From the NCBI GenBank assembly GCA_949152475.1, contig OX424563.1, positions 40,186,120-40,250,119 of the forward strand: a stretch of 64,000 bases of DNA. Reading direction: 5' to 3'. The position numbers and the translations under genes were made by a program. Of the stretch, positions 52,442 through 64,000 are shown piece by piece. The first letter of the stretch is position 1; each line of letters starts with the position of its first letter. Source of the DNA: Terebella lapidaria. Lineage: Eukaryota > Annelida > Polychaeta > Terebellida > Terebellidae. Below the pieces are notes generated by a model that worked only from the letters and a program-made list of their open reading frames with translations, was not told where the DNA came from and did no database searches.

Positions 52442-54933
52442 CATGTCCATCGTACGGTGGAGCCTCGCATGTCCATCATACGGTGGAGCGTCACATGTCC
52501 ATTGTACGGTGGAGCGTCCCATGTCCATCGTACGGTGGAGCGTCACATGTCCATCGTATGGTGGAGCGTCACATGTCCATTGTACGGTGGATCCTCGCAT
52601 GTCCATCTTACGGTGGAGTGTCACATGTCTATCGTATGATGGAGCGTCGCATGTCCATCGTACGGTGGAGCATCGCATGTCGATCGTACGGTGGAGCGTC
52701 ACATGTCCATCATATGATGGTGCGTCCCATGTCCATCGTACGGTTGAGCGTAACGTGTCCATTGTACAGTAAAGCATCGTATGTCCATCATACAGTGGAG
52801 CGTCACATGTCCATCGTATGGTGTAGCATCACATGTCCATCGTACGGTGGAGCATCACATGTCGATCGTACGGTGGAGCATCACATGTCGATCGTACGGT
52901 GGAGCATCGCATCTCGATCGTACGGTGGAGCGTCACATGTCCATCGTATGATGGAGCGTCCCATGTCCATCGTACTGTGGAGCATCGCATGTCCATCTTA
53001 CGGTTGAGCGTAACGTGTCCATTGTACAGTAAAGCATCGCATGTCCATCATACAGTGGTGCGTCACATGTCCATCATACGGTGGAGCGTCACATGTCCAT
53101 CGTACGGTGGAGCGTCACATGTCCATTGTACGGTGGATCCTCGCATGTCCATCTTACGGTGGAGTGTCACATGTCTATCGTATGATGGAGCGTCGCATGT
53201 CCATCGTACGGTGGAGCATCGCATGTCCTTCGTACGGTGGAGCGTCGCATGTCCATCCTGCGATGGAGCGTCGCATGTCCATCGTGCGGTGGAGCGTCGC
53301 ATGTCCATCTTACGGTGGAGTGTCGCTAGTCCATCGTACGATGGAGCGTCGCATGTCCATCGTACGGTGGAGCGTCACATGTCCATCGTACCGTGGAGCG
53401 TCGCATGTCCATCGTACGGAGGAGCGTCAGATGTCCATCGTACGGTGGATTGTCACATGTCCATCGTACGGTGGAGCCTCCCATGTCCATCGTACGGTGG
53501 AGCGTCACATGTCCATCGTACGGTGGAGCGTCCCATGTCCATCGTGCGGTGGAGCGTCACATGTCCATCGTACGGTGGAGCATAGCATGTCCATCGTACG
53601 GTGGAGCGTCACATGTCCATCGTACGGTGGAGCATAGCATGTCCATCGTACGGTGGAGCGTCAGATGTCCATCGTACGGTGGAACATCACATGTCCATCA
53701 TACGGTGGAGCATCGCATGTCGATCGTACGGTGGAGCCTCACATGTACATCATTCGGTGGAGCGTCACATGTCCATCGTACAGTGGAGCATCGCATGTCC
53801 ATCGTACATTGGAGCGTCCCATGTGCATCATACGGTGGAGCGTCACATGTCCATCGTACAGTGGAGCATCGCATGTCCATCGTACAGTGGAGCGTCGCAT
53901 GTCCATCGTACATTGGAGCGTCCCATGTCCATCGTACGGTGGAGCATCACAGTTCCATCGTACGGTGGAGCATCGCATGTCCATCGTACGGTGGAGCGTC
54001 ACATGTCCATCATACGGTGGAGCATCCCATGTCCATCGTATGATGGAGCATCGCATGTCCATCGTACGGTGGGGCGTCACATGTCCATCTTACGGCGGAG
54101 TGTCACATGTCCATCGTATGGTGGAGCATCGCATGTCCATCGTACGATGGAGGATCCCATGTCCATCGTACGGTGGAGCATCACATGCCGATCATACGGT
54201 GGAGCATCGCATGTCGATCGTACGGTGGAGCGTCACATTTCCATCGTATGATGGAGCGTCCCATGTCCATCGTACGGTGGAGCATCGCATGTCAGTCTTA
54301 CGGTTGAGCATAACGTGTCCATTGTACAGTAAAGCATCGCATGTCCATCATACAGTGGAGCGTCACATGTCCATCGTATGGTGGAGCGTCACATGTCCAT
54401 CGTACGGTGGAGCATCACATGTCGATCGTACGGTGGAGCATCGCATGTCGATCCTATGGTGGAGCATCACATGTCCATCGTATGATGGAGCGTCCCATGT
54501 CCATCGTACTGTGGAGCATCGCATGTCCATCTTACGGTTGAGCGTAACGTGTCCATTGTACAGTAAAGCATCGCATGTCCATCTTACAGTGGAGGGTCAC
54601 ATGTCTATCGTACGATGGAGCGTTGCATGTCCATCGTACGGTGGAGCATCGCATGTCCTTCGTACGGTGGAGCGTCGCATGTCCATCCTGCGATGGAGCG
54701 TCGCATGTCCATCGTACGGTGGAGCGTCGCATGTCCATCTTACGGTGGAGTGTCGCTAGTCCATCGTACGATGGAGCGTCGCATGTCCATCGTACGGTGG
54801 AGCGTCACATGTCCATCGTACAGTGGAGCGTCGCTTGTCCATCGTACAGAGGAGCGTCAGATGTCCATCGTACGGTGGATTGTCACATGTCAATCGTACG
54901 ATGGAGCGTCGCATGTCCATCGTACGGTGGAGC
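52442..54933 (+). repeat. Mosaic of A-like and D-like satellite
   Basis: No gene is present. 53063-53310 corresponds to HOR-A at 3351-3598 (offset 49,712 bp) and 53326-53700 to HOR-A at 1950-2324 (offset 51,376 bp). From about 53.9 kb the markers CACAGTTCCATC, CATGCCGATC and GTCAGTCTTACGG are those of HOR-E and Block D; 54532-54738 matches 27305-27511 and 58272-58478. Confidence 0.76.
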
Positions 54934-57900
54934 GTCGCATGTCGATCGTACGGTGGAGCATCACATGTCCATCGTACGATGGAGGATCCCATGTCCATCG
55001 TACGGTGGAGCATCACATGTCGATCATACGGTGGAGCGTCAGATGTCTATCGTACGGTGGAGCATCACATGTCCATCGTACGGTGGAGCATCGCATGTCT
55101 ATTGTACAATGGAGCGTCAGATGTCTATTGTACGGTGGAGCATCTCATGTCCATCGTACGGTGGAGCATCGCATGTCCATCGTACGGTGGAGCGTCACAT
55201 GTCCATCATACGGTGGAGCATCCCATGTCCATCGTACGGTGTAGCGTCGCATCTCCATCATACGATGGAACGTCGCATGTCCATCGTACGGTGGTGCATC
55301 GCATGTCCATCATACAGTGGAGCGTCGGATGTCCATCGTACGGTGGAGCATCACATGTCCATTGTACGTGGAGCGTCGCATGTCCATCTTACGATGGAGC
55401 GTCGCTAGTCCATCGTACGATGGAGCATCACATGTCCATCGTACGGTGGAGCGTCACATGTCCATCGTACAGTGGAGCATTGCATGTCCATCGTACGGTG
55501 TAGCGTCGCATCTCCATCATACGATGGAACGTCGCATGTCCATCGTACGGTGGTGCATCGCATGTCCATCATACAGTGGAGCGTCGGATGTCCATCGTAC
55601 GGTGGAGCATCACATGTCCATTGTACGTGGAGCGTCGCATGTCCATCTTACAATGGAGCGTCGCTAGTCCATCGTACGATGGAGCATCACATGTCCATCG
55701 TACGGTGGAGCGTCACATGTCCATCGTACAGTGGAGCATTGCATGTCCATCGTACGGTGGAGCATCAGATGTCCATCGTACGGTGGAGCATCACATGTCC
55801 ATCGTACGGTGGAGCATTGCATGTCCATCGTATGGTGGAGCATTAGATGTCCATCGTACGGTGGAGCATCACATGTCCATGGTACTGTGAAGCATTACAT
55901 GTCGATCGTACAGTGGAGTGTCACATGTCCATCGTACGATGGAGCGTCCCATGTCCATCGTACTGTGGAGCGTCGCTTGTCCCCCTTACGGTGGAGCTTC
56001 GCTAGTCCATCCTACGATGGAGCGTCACATGTCCATCATACGGTGGAGCGTCACATGTCCATTGTACAATAAAGCATCGCATGTCCATCATACAGTGGAG
56101 CGTCGCATGTCCATCGTACGGTGGAGCGTCACATGTCCATCGTACATGGAGCGTCGCATGTCCATCTTATGGTGGAGCGTCGCTAGCCCATCGTAAGATG
56201 GAGCGTTGCATGTCCATCGTTCGGTGGAGCGTCACTTTTCCATCGTACAGTGGAGCATCGCATGTCCATCGTACGGTGGAGCGTCAGATGTCCATCGTAT
56301 GGTGGAGCATCGCATGTCGATCGTACGGTGGAGCGTCTCATGTCCATCGTACGATGGAGCGTCACATGTCCATCGTACAGTGGGGCCTCGCATGTCAATA
56401 GTACGGTGGAGCGTCACATGTCCATCTTACGATGGAGCATCCAATGTCCATCGTACGGTGGAGCGTCACATGTCCATTGTACAGTGGAGCCTCGCATGTC
56501 AATCGTACGGTGGAGCGTCACATGTCCATCGTACAGTGGAGCATCGCATGTCCATCGTACGGCGGAGCGTCACATCTCCATCGTACGATGGAGCGTCGCA
56601 TGTCCATCGTACGGTGGAGCATCGCATGTCCATCGTACGGTGGAGCATCGCATGTCGATCGTACGGTGGAGCGTCACATGTCCATCGTATGATGGAGCGT
56701 CCCATGTCCATCGTACTGTGGAGCATCGCATGTCCATCTTACGGTTGAGCGTAACGCGTCCATTGTACAGCAAAGCATCGCATGTCCATCATACAGTGGA
56801 GCATAGCATGTCCATCGTACAGTGGAGCGTCACATGTCCATCGTACAGTGGAGCCTCGCATGTCAATCATACGGTGGAGCGTCACATGTCCATCGTACAG
56901 TGGGGCATCGCATGTCCATCGTACGGTGGAGCGTCAGATGTCCATAGTATGGTGGAGCGTCACATTTCCATCGTACGATGGAGCGTTGCATGTCCCTCAT
57001 ACGGTGGAGCGTCGCATGTCCATCGTACGGTGGAGCGTCACATGTCCATTGTAGAGTGGAGCCTTGCATGTCCATCATATGGTGGAGCGTCACATGTCCA
57101 TCGTACAGTGGAGCGTCACATGTCCATCGTATGGTGGAGCATCGCATGTCTATCGTACGGTGGAGCGTCAGATGTCCATCGTATGGTGGAGCATCACAGT
57201 TCCATCGTACGGTGGAGCATCGCATGTCCATCGTACGGTGGAGCGTCACATGTCCATCATACAGTGAGCATCCCATGTCCATCGTATGATGGAGCATCGC
57301 ATGTCCATCGTACGGTGGGGCGTCACATGTCCATCTTACGGTGGAGCATCGCTAGTCCATCATACGATAGAGCATCCCATGTCCATCGTACGATGGAGCA
57401 TCGCATGTCCATCGTACGGTGGAGCGTCACATCTCCATCGTACGATGGAGCGTCGCATGTCCATCGTACGGTGGAGCATCGCATGTCGATCGTACGGTGG
57501 AGCGTCACATGTCCATCGTATGATGGAGCGTCCCATGTCCATCGTACTGTGGAGCATCGCATGTCCATCTTACGGTTGAGCGTAACGTGTCCATTGTACA
57601 GCAAAGCATCGCATGTCCATCATACAGTGGAGCATAGCATGTCCATCGTACAGTGGAGCGTCACATGTCCATCATACAGTGGAGCCTCGCATGTCAATCA
57701 TACGGTGGAGCGTCACATGTCCATCGTACAGTGGGGCATCGCATGTCCATCGTACGGTGGAGCGTCAGATGTCCATAGTATGGTGGAGCGTCACATTTCC
57801 ATCGTATGATGGAGCGTTGCATGTCCCTCCTACGGTGGAGCGTCGCATGTCCATCGTACGGTGGAGCGTCACATGTCCATCGTACGATGGAGGATCCCAT

Positions 57901-60900
57901 GTCCATCGTACGGTGGAGGATCACATGCCGATCATACGGTGGAGCATTGCATGTCGATCGTACGGTGGAGCGTCACATTTCCATCGTATGATGGAGCGTC
58001 CCATGTCCATCGTACGGTGGAGCATCGCATGTCAGTCTTACGGTTGAGCATAACGTGTCCATTGTACAGTAAAGCATCGCATGTCCATCATACAGTGGAG
58101 CGTCACATGTCCATCGTATGGTGGAGCGTCACATGTCCATCGTACGGTGGAGCATCACATGTCGATCGTACGGTGGAGCATCGCATGTCGATCGTATGGT
58201 GGAGCATCACATGTCCATCGTATGATGGAGCGTCCCATGTCCATCGTATTGTGGAGCATCGCATGTCCATCTTACGGTTGAGCGTAACGTGTCCATTGTA
58301 CAGTAAAGCATCGCATGTCCATCTTACAGTGGAGGGTCACATGTCTATCGTACGATGGAGCGTCGCATGTCCATCGTACGGTGGAGCATCGCATGTCCTT
58401 CGTACGGTGGAGCGTCGCATGTCCATCCTGCGATGGAGCGTCGCATGTCCATCGTACGGTGGAGCGTCGCATGTCCATCTTACGGTGGAGTGTCGCTAGT
58501 CCATCGTACGATGGAGCGTCGCATGTCCATCGTACGGTGGAGCTTCACATGTCCATCGTACAGTGGAGCGTCGCTTGTCCATCGTACAGAGGAGCGTCAG
58601 ATGTCCATCGTACGGTGGATTGTCACATGTCAATCGTACGATGGAGCGTCGCATGTCCATCGTACGGTGGTGCGTCACATGTCCATCATACGGTGGAGCG
58701 TCACATGTCCATCGTACGGTGGAGCATCCCATGTCCATCGTACGGTGGAGCGTCACATGTCCATCGTACGGTGGAGCATAGCATGTCCATCGTACGTGGG
58801 AGCGTCACATGTATATCGTACGGTGGAGCATCACATGTCCATCATACGGTGGGGCATCGCATGTCGATCGTACGGTGGAGCGTCACATGTCCATCGTACG
58901 ATGGAGCATCCCATGTCCATGGTACGATGGAGCATCCCATGTCCATCGTACGGTGGAGCGTCACATGTCCATCGTACGGTGGAGCATAGCATGTCCATCG
59001 TACAGTGGAGCGTCAGATGTCCATCGTACGGTGGAGCGTCACATGTCCATCATACGGTGGAGCATCGCATGTCGATCGTACGGTGGAGCGTCACATGTCC
59101 ATCGTACGATGGAGCATCCCATGTCCATCGTACGGTGGAGCGTCACATGTCCATCGTACAGTGGAGCCTCACATGTCCATCATACGGTGGAGCATCACAT
59201 GTCCATCGTACCGCGAAGCATCGCATGTCCATCGTACAGTGGAGCATCGCATGTCCATCGTACATTGGAGCGTCCCATGTGCATCGTACGGTGGAGCGTC
59301 ACATGTCCATCGTACAGTGGAGCATCGCATGTCGATCGTACGGTGGAGCATCGCATGTCGATCGTACGGTGGAGTGCCACATGTCCATCGTATGATGGAG
59401 CATCTCATGTCCATCGTACTGTGGAGCATCTCATGTCCATCGTACGGTGGAGCGTCACATGTCCATCGTAGGTGAAGCGTCACATGTCCTTCGTACGATG
59501 GAGCGTCGCGTGTCCATCGTACGGCGGAGCGTCACATGTCCATCGTACAGTGGAGCGTCACATGTCCATCGTACGATGTAGCGTCACATGTCCATCGTAC
59601 AGTGGGGCTTGCATGTCAATCGTACGGTGGAGCGTCACATGTCCATCGTACGATGGAGCCTCGCATGTCAATCGTACGGTGGAGCGTCACATGTCCATCG
59701 TACAGTGGAGCAACGCTTGTCCATCGTACGGCGGAGCGTCACATCTCCATCGTACGATGGAGCGTCGCATGTCCATCATACGGTGGAGCGTCGCATGTCC
59801 ATCGTACGTTGGAGCATCACATGTCCATTGTACAGTGGAGCCTTGCATGTCCATCGTACGGTGGAGCGTCACATGTCCATTGTACGGTGGAGCATCACAT
59901 GTCCATCGTACATTGGAGCATCGCATGCCCATCGTACGGTGGAGCGTCACATGTCCATCCTACGGTGGAGCATCCCATGTCCATCGTACAGTGGGGCCTC
60001 GCATGTCAATCGTACGGTGGAGCGTCCCATGTCCATCGTACGATGGAGCATCCAATGTCCATCGTACGGTGGAGCGTCACATGTCCATCGTACAGTGGAG
60101 CCTCGCATGTCAATCGTACGGTGGAGTGTCACATGTCCATCGTACAGTGGAGCATCGCATGTCCATCGTACGGTGGAGCGTCACATCTCCATCATACGAT
60201 GGAGCGTCGCATGTCCATCCTATGGTGGAGCGTCGCATGTCCATCCTATGGTGGAGCGTCACATGTCCATTGTACAGTGGAGCCTTGCATGTCCATCATA
60301 CGGTGGAGCGTCACATGTCCATCGTACGGTGGAGCATCACATGTCCATCATACGGTGGAGCGTCACATGTCCATCGTACGGTGGAGCGTCACATGTCCAT
60401 CCTACGGTGGAGCATCCCATGTCCATCGTACGGTGGAGCGTCACATGTCCATCGTACGAAGGAGCATCCCATGTCCATCGTACGGTGGAGCGTCACATGT
60501 CCATCGTACAGTATAGCCTCGCATGTCAATCATACGGTGGAGCGTCACATGTCCATCGTACAGTGGAGCATCGCATGTCCATCGTACGGTGGAGCGTCAG
60601 ATGTCCATCGTATGGTGGAGCGTCACATGTCCATCGTACGATGGAGCGTGGCATGTCCATCATACGGTGGAGCGTCGCATGTCCATCGTATGGTGGAGCG
60701 TCACATGTCCATCGTACCGTGGAGCGTCACATGTCCATCGCATGGTGGAGCATCGCATGTCTGTCGTACGGTGGAGCGTCACATGTCCCTCGTACAGTGG
60801 AGCGTCGCATGTCCATCGTACAGCGGAGTGTCACATGTCCATTGTATGGTGGAGCATCAGATGTCCATCGTACGGTGGAGCATCGCATGTCCATCGTACG

Positions 60901-61308
60901 GTGGAGCATCGCATGTCGATCGTACGGTGGAGCGTCACATGTCCATCGTATGATGGAGCGTCCCATGTCCATCGTACTGTGGAGCATCGCATGTCCATCT
61001 TACGGTTGAGCGTAACGTGTCCATTGTACAGCAAAGCATCACATGTCCATCATACAGTGGAGCATAGCATGTCCATCGTACAGTGGAGCGTCACATGTCC
61101 ATCGTACAGTGGAGCCTCGCATGTCAATCATACGGTGGAGCGTCACATGTCCATCGTACAGTGGGGCATCGCATGTCCATCGTACGGTGGAGCGTCAGAT
61201 GTCCATAGTATGGTGGAGCGTCACATTTCCATCGTACGATGGAGCGTTGCATGTCCCTCATACGGTGGAGCGTCGCATGTCCATCGTACGGTGGAGCGTC
61301 ACATGTCC
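54934..61308 (+). repeat. Block D, copy 2 (about 6.4 kb)
   Basis: Counterpart of 23395-30290. It carries the same series of rare units, including the 25-bp GTACGTGG (55366) and GTACATGG (about 56144) monomers, TTGTCCCCCTTACGG (55977), GCTAGCCCATCG (56182) and the 831-bp internal tandem (56782 and 57613). It has a private 259-bp tandem duplication (about 55250-55508 against 55509-55767) and lacks the 883-bp duplication of copy 1. Confidence 0.85.
55250..55767 (+). repeat. 259-bp tandem duplication in Block D copy 2
   Basis: The series GCATCTCCATCATACG (55249), GATGGAACG, GGTGGTGCATCG, the 25-bp GTACGTGG unit (55366) and CTAG repeats 259 bp later (55508 and 55625). The offset is ten monomers minus one base because of the 25-bp unit. 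Copy 1 of Block D (23709-23870) has it once. Confidence 0.85.
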
Positions 61309-63050
61309 ATTGTAGAGTGGAGCCTTGCATGTCCATCATATGGTGGAGCGTCACATGTCCATCGTACAGTGGAGCGTCACATGTCCATCGTATGGTGGAG
61401 CATCGCATGTCTATCGTACGGTGGAGCGTCAGATGTCCATCGTATGGTGGAGCATCACAGTTCCATCGTACGGTGGAGCATCGCATGTCCATCTTACGGT
61501 GGAGCATCGCTAGTCCATCATACGATAGAGCATCCCATGTCCATCGTACGATGGAGCATCGCATGTCCATCGTACGGTGGAGCGTCACATGTCCATCGTA
61601 CAGTGGAGCGTCGCATGTCCATCGTACAGCGGAGTGTCACATGTCCATCGTATGGTGGAGCATCAGATGTCCATCGTATGGTGGAACATCGCATGTCCAT
61701 CGTACGGTGGAGCATCGCATGTCGATCGTACGGTGGAGCATCGCATGTCCATCGTACGAGGGAGGATCCCATGTCCATCGTACGGTGGATCATCACATGC
61801 CGATCATACGGTGGAGCATCGCATGTCGATCGTACGGTGGAGCGTCACATTTCCATCGTATGATGGAGCGTCCCATGTCCATCGTACGGTGGAGCATCGC
61901 ATGTCAGTCTTACGGTTGAGCATAACGTGTCCATTGTACAGTAAAGCATCGCATGTCCATCATACAGTGGAGCGTCACATGTCCATCGTATGGTGGAGCG
62001 TCACATATCCATCGTACGGTGGAGCATCACATGTCGATCGTACGGTGGAGCATCGCATGTCGATCGTATGGTGGAGCATCACATGTCCATCGTACGGTGG
62101 AGCGTCGCATGTCCATCTTACAGTGGAGGGTCACATGTCTATCGTACGATGGAGCGTCGCATGTCCATCGTACGGTGGAGCATCGCATGTCCTTCGTACG
62201 GTGGAGCGTCGCATGTCCATCCTGCGATGGAGCGTCGCATGTCCATCGTACGGTGGAGCGTCGCATGTCCATCTTACGGTGGAGTGTCGCTAGTCCATCG
62301 TACGATGGAGCGTCGCATGTCCATCGTACGGTGAAGCGTCACATGTCCATCGTACAGTGGAGCGTCGCTTGTCCATCGTACAGAGGAGCGTCAGATGTCC
62401 ATCGTACGGTGGATTGTCACATGTCAATCGTACGATGGAGCGTCGCATGTCCATCGTACGGTGGTGCGTCACATGTCCATCATATGGTGGAGCGTCACAT
62501 GTCCATCGTACGGTGGAGCATCCCATGTCCATCGTACCGTGGAGCGTCACATGTCCATCGTACGATGGAGCATAGCATGTCCATCGTACGTGGGAGCGTC
62601 ACATGTATATCGTACGGTGGAGCATCACATGTCCATCATACGGTGGAGCATCACATGTCCATCATACGGTGGGGCATCGCATGTCGATCGTACGGTGGAG
62701 CGTCACATGTCCATCGTACGATGGAGCATCCCATGTCCATGGTACGATGGAGCATCCCATGTCCATCGTACGGTGGAGCGTCACATGTCCATCGTACGGT
62801 GGAGCATAGCATGTCCATCGTACAGTGGAGCGTCAGATGTCCATCGTACGGTGGAGCGTCACATGTCCATCATATGGTGGAGCATCGCATGTCGATCGTA
62901 CGGTGGAGCGTCACATGTCCATCGTACGATGGAGCATCCCATGTCCATCGTACGGTGGAGCGTCACATGTCCATCGTACAGTGGAGCCTCACATGTCCAT
63001 CATACGGTGGAGCATCACATGTCCATCGTACCGCGAAGCATCGCATGTCC
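61309..63050 (+). repeat. 1,742-bp stretch absent from Block D copy 1
   Basis: Between 61308 and 63051 there are 67 monomers with no counterpart at the matching point of copy 1 (30290/30291). Its contents are not unique: 61325-61500 matches 26149-26320, 61518-61796 is the 962-bp type segment of HOR-B, and 62027-63000 matches 27.3-28.2 kb. It is either material deleted from copy 1 or inserted in copy 2 by misaligned exchange. Confidence 0.78.
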
Positions 63051-64000
63051 ATCGTACAGTGGAGCATCGCATGTCCATCGTACATTGGAGCGTCCCATGT
63101 GCATCGTACGGTGGAGCGTCACATGTCCATCGTACAGTGGAGCATCGCATGTCGATCGTACGGTGGAGCATCGCATGTCGATAGTACGGTGGAGTGCCAC
63201 ATGTCCATCGTATGATGGAGCATCTCATGTCCATCGTACTGTGGAGCATCTCATGTCCATCGTACGGTTGAGCGTCACATGTCCATCGTACGGTGAAGCG
63301 TCACATGTCCATCGTACGATGGAGCGTCGCGTGTCCATCGTACGGCGGAGCGTCACATGTCCATCGTACAGTGGAGCGTCGCTTGTCCTTCGTACGGAGG
63401 AGCGTCAGATGTCCATCGTACGGTGGATTGTCACATGTCCATCGTACGATGGAGCGTCGCATGTCCATCGTACGGTGGAGCATCGCATGTCCATCGTACG
63501 GTGGAGAGTCACATGTCCATCATACGGTGGAGTATCCCATGTCCATCGTACGATGGAGCGTCGCATGTCCATCGTACGGTGGGGCGTCACATGTCCATCT
63601 TACGGTGGAGCATCGCTAGTCCATCATACGATAGAGCATCCCATGTCCATCGTACGATGGAGCGTCGCATGTCCATCGTACGGTGGAGCGTCACATGGCC
63701 ATCGTACAATGGAGCATCGCATGTCCATCGTACAGTGGAGTGTCACATGTCCATCGTATGGTGGAGCATCAGATGTCCATCGTACGGTGGAGCATCGCAT
63801 GTCCATCGTACGGTGGAGCATCGCATGTCCATCGTACAGTGGAGCATCACATGTCCATCGTACGATAGAGCATCCCATGTCCATCGTACGGTGAAGTGTC
63901 ACATGTCCATCGTACAGTGGAGCCTCGCATGTCCATCATATGGTGGAGCATCACATGTCCATCGTACGGTGGAGCGTCCCATTTCCATCGTATGGTGGAG
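63051..64000 (+). repeat. Right-edge satellite, continuing Block D/HOR-E type
   Basis: 63051-63570 matches 30291-30810 (offset 32,760 bp). 63301-64000 also matches 32374-33073 (offset 30,927 bp), down to the CCCATTTCCATC unit at the window edge. The array therefore continues beyond the window, probably into more HOR-E-like sequence. Confidence 0.8.

Larger units (their letters stand above)
1..64000 (+). repeat. 26-bp satellite DNA array filling the window
   Basis: Every line of the sequence is a variant of one 26-bp unit. Positions 1-13 are CATGTCCATCGTA and positions 14-26 are CGGTGGAGCGTCA. All units lie in the same direction; I saw no inverted block and no non-repeat insert. About 2,460 units fit. 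Most junctions keep exact 26-bp spacing, and offsets between related segments are usually whole multiples of 26 (for example 1300, 988, 962, 598, 494) or differ by one or two bases because of rare 25- or 27-bp units. The consensus has four places where CpG occurs (10/11, 14/15, 22/23 and, when position 26 is G, 25/26), and a near-perfect 16-bp dyad at positions 5-20. No gene lies inside. A eukaryotic heterochromatic location is inferred from length, homogeneity and HOR organisation; the family is not one I recognise by name. Confidence 0.98.

Noticed and set aside
23395..63570. Treating the D, C and B duplications as certain genome structure
   Set aside because: Not rejected as observation, but copy number in long satellites is error-prone in assemblies. 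I keep the duplications as sequence facts and leave their biological reality to spanning long reads.
1..64000. CRISPR array
   Set aside because: Units are contiguous 26-bp repeats with no unique spacers, no leader and no cas genes.
1..64000. Ribosome-binding sites (GGAG six bases before ATG) suggesting bacterial genes
   Set aside because: The GGAG-to-ATG arrangement is part of the monomer and occurs about every 26 bp, thousands of times. It carries no information about gene starts.
1..64000. E-box-like CACATG or CAGATG motifs, and ACATGT palindromes, as regulatory sites
   Set aside because: They lie at the monomer junction and are present in most units; without binding data a regulatory claim is unsupported.
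1..64000. CENP-B box
   Set aside because: I looked for the TTCG....A..CGGG pattern and did not see it in the consensus or in the common variants.
1..64000. Telomeric repeat, rDNA spacer, or ribosomal/tRNA genes
   Set aside because: No TTAGGG- or TTTAGGG-type runs, no rRNA or tRNA-like segments; all sequence fits the 26-bp monomer.
1..64000. Transposable element or insertion sequence inside the array
   Set aside because: No stretch longer than about one monomer departs from the repeat; no terminal inverted repeats, target duplications or transposase-like frames. The partial 7-, 13- and 14-bp units are fragments of the same monomer.
1..64000. Inverted satellite blocks (monomers on the opposite strand)
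   Set aside because: The A16 variant GATGGA resembles the reverse complement start, but this is the dyad inside a + strand unit. I saw no run of reverse-oriented monomers.

Overview
The whole 64-kb window is one head-to-tail satellite DNA array. The repeat unit (monomer) is 26 bp. With monomer position 1 at window base 1, positions 1-13 read CATGTCCATCGTA and positions 14-26 read CGGTGGAGCGTCA; frequent alternatives are CATCA, CATCG or CGTCG at the 3' end. About 2,460 monomers fill the window, all in one orientation, with no unique DNA at either edge. I find no protein-coding gene, tRNA, rRNA, transposon, CRISPR array or other non-satellite insert. The very long open frames on the + strand (up to 680 codons) are a by-product of the monomer: it contains no TAA, TAG or TGA on the + strand in any frame, and 26 is not a multiple of 3, so each frame cycles through the same 26-residue pattern every 78 bp.

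The array is organised as nested higher-order repeats (HORs), recognised because the same rare monomer variants recur in the same order at fixed offsets. From left to right: HOR-A, about 3.5 kb (206-3766 and 3767-7252, then a 1.3-kb partial copy to 8550). Next a linker with a 234-bp tandem. HOR-B, about 4.97 kb (9775-14738 and 14739-19705). Block C (20924-22290), preceded by an overlapping 598-bp duplication, is nearly repeated 14,612 bp away at 35536-36902. Block D (about 23.4-30.9 kb) is repeated about 31 kb further on, at 54.9-63.6 kb. HOR-E, about 2.5-2.7 kb (31157-33821 and 33822-35320), carries a 13-bp half-monomer in each copy. Region F (36.6-45.3 kb) has 415-, 988- and 924/1054-bp tandem units. 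HOR-G is about 2.7 kb (46990-49667 and 49668-52441). Then come a short homogeneous run and a mosaic segment (52442-54930) with A-like and D-like pieces.

The organism cannot be named from this sequence. A long homogeneous satellite with multi-kilobase HORs points to a eukaryotic heterochromatic region (pericentromeric, centromeric, subtelomeric or a chromosomal knob). The commonest variants are C-to-T and G-to-A changes at the monomer's CpG sites, which suggests a genome with CpG methylation. Both points are inferences. The array appears to evolve by unequal exchange and amplification in steps of whole monomers, with a few off-register scars (7-, 13-, 14- and 25-bp units) that mark individual events and are inherited by the later copies.

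Coordinates of HOR boundaries are approximate to within about one or two monomers. They were read from recurring variant patterns by eye, not from an alignment, so no percentage identities are given.
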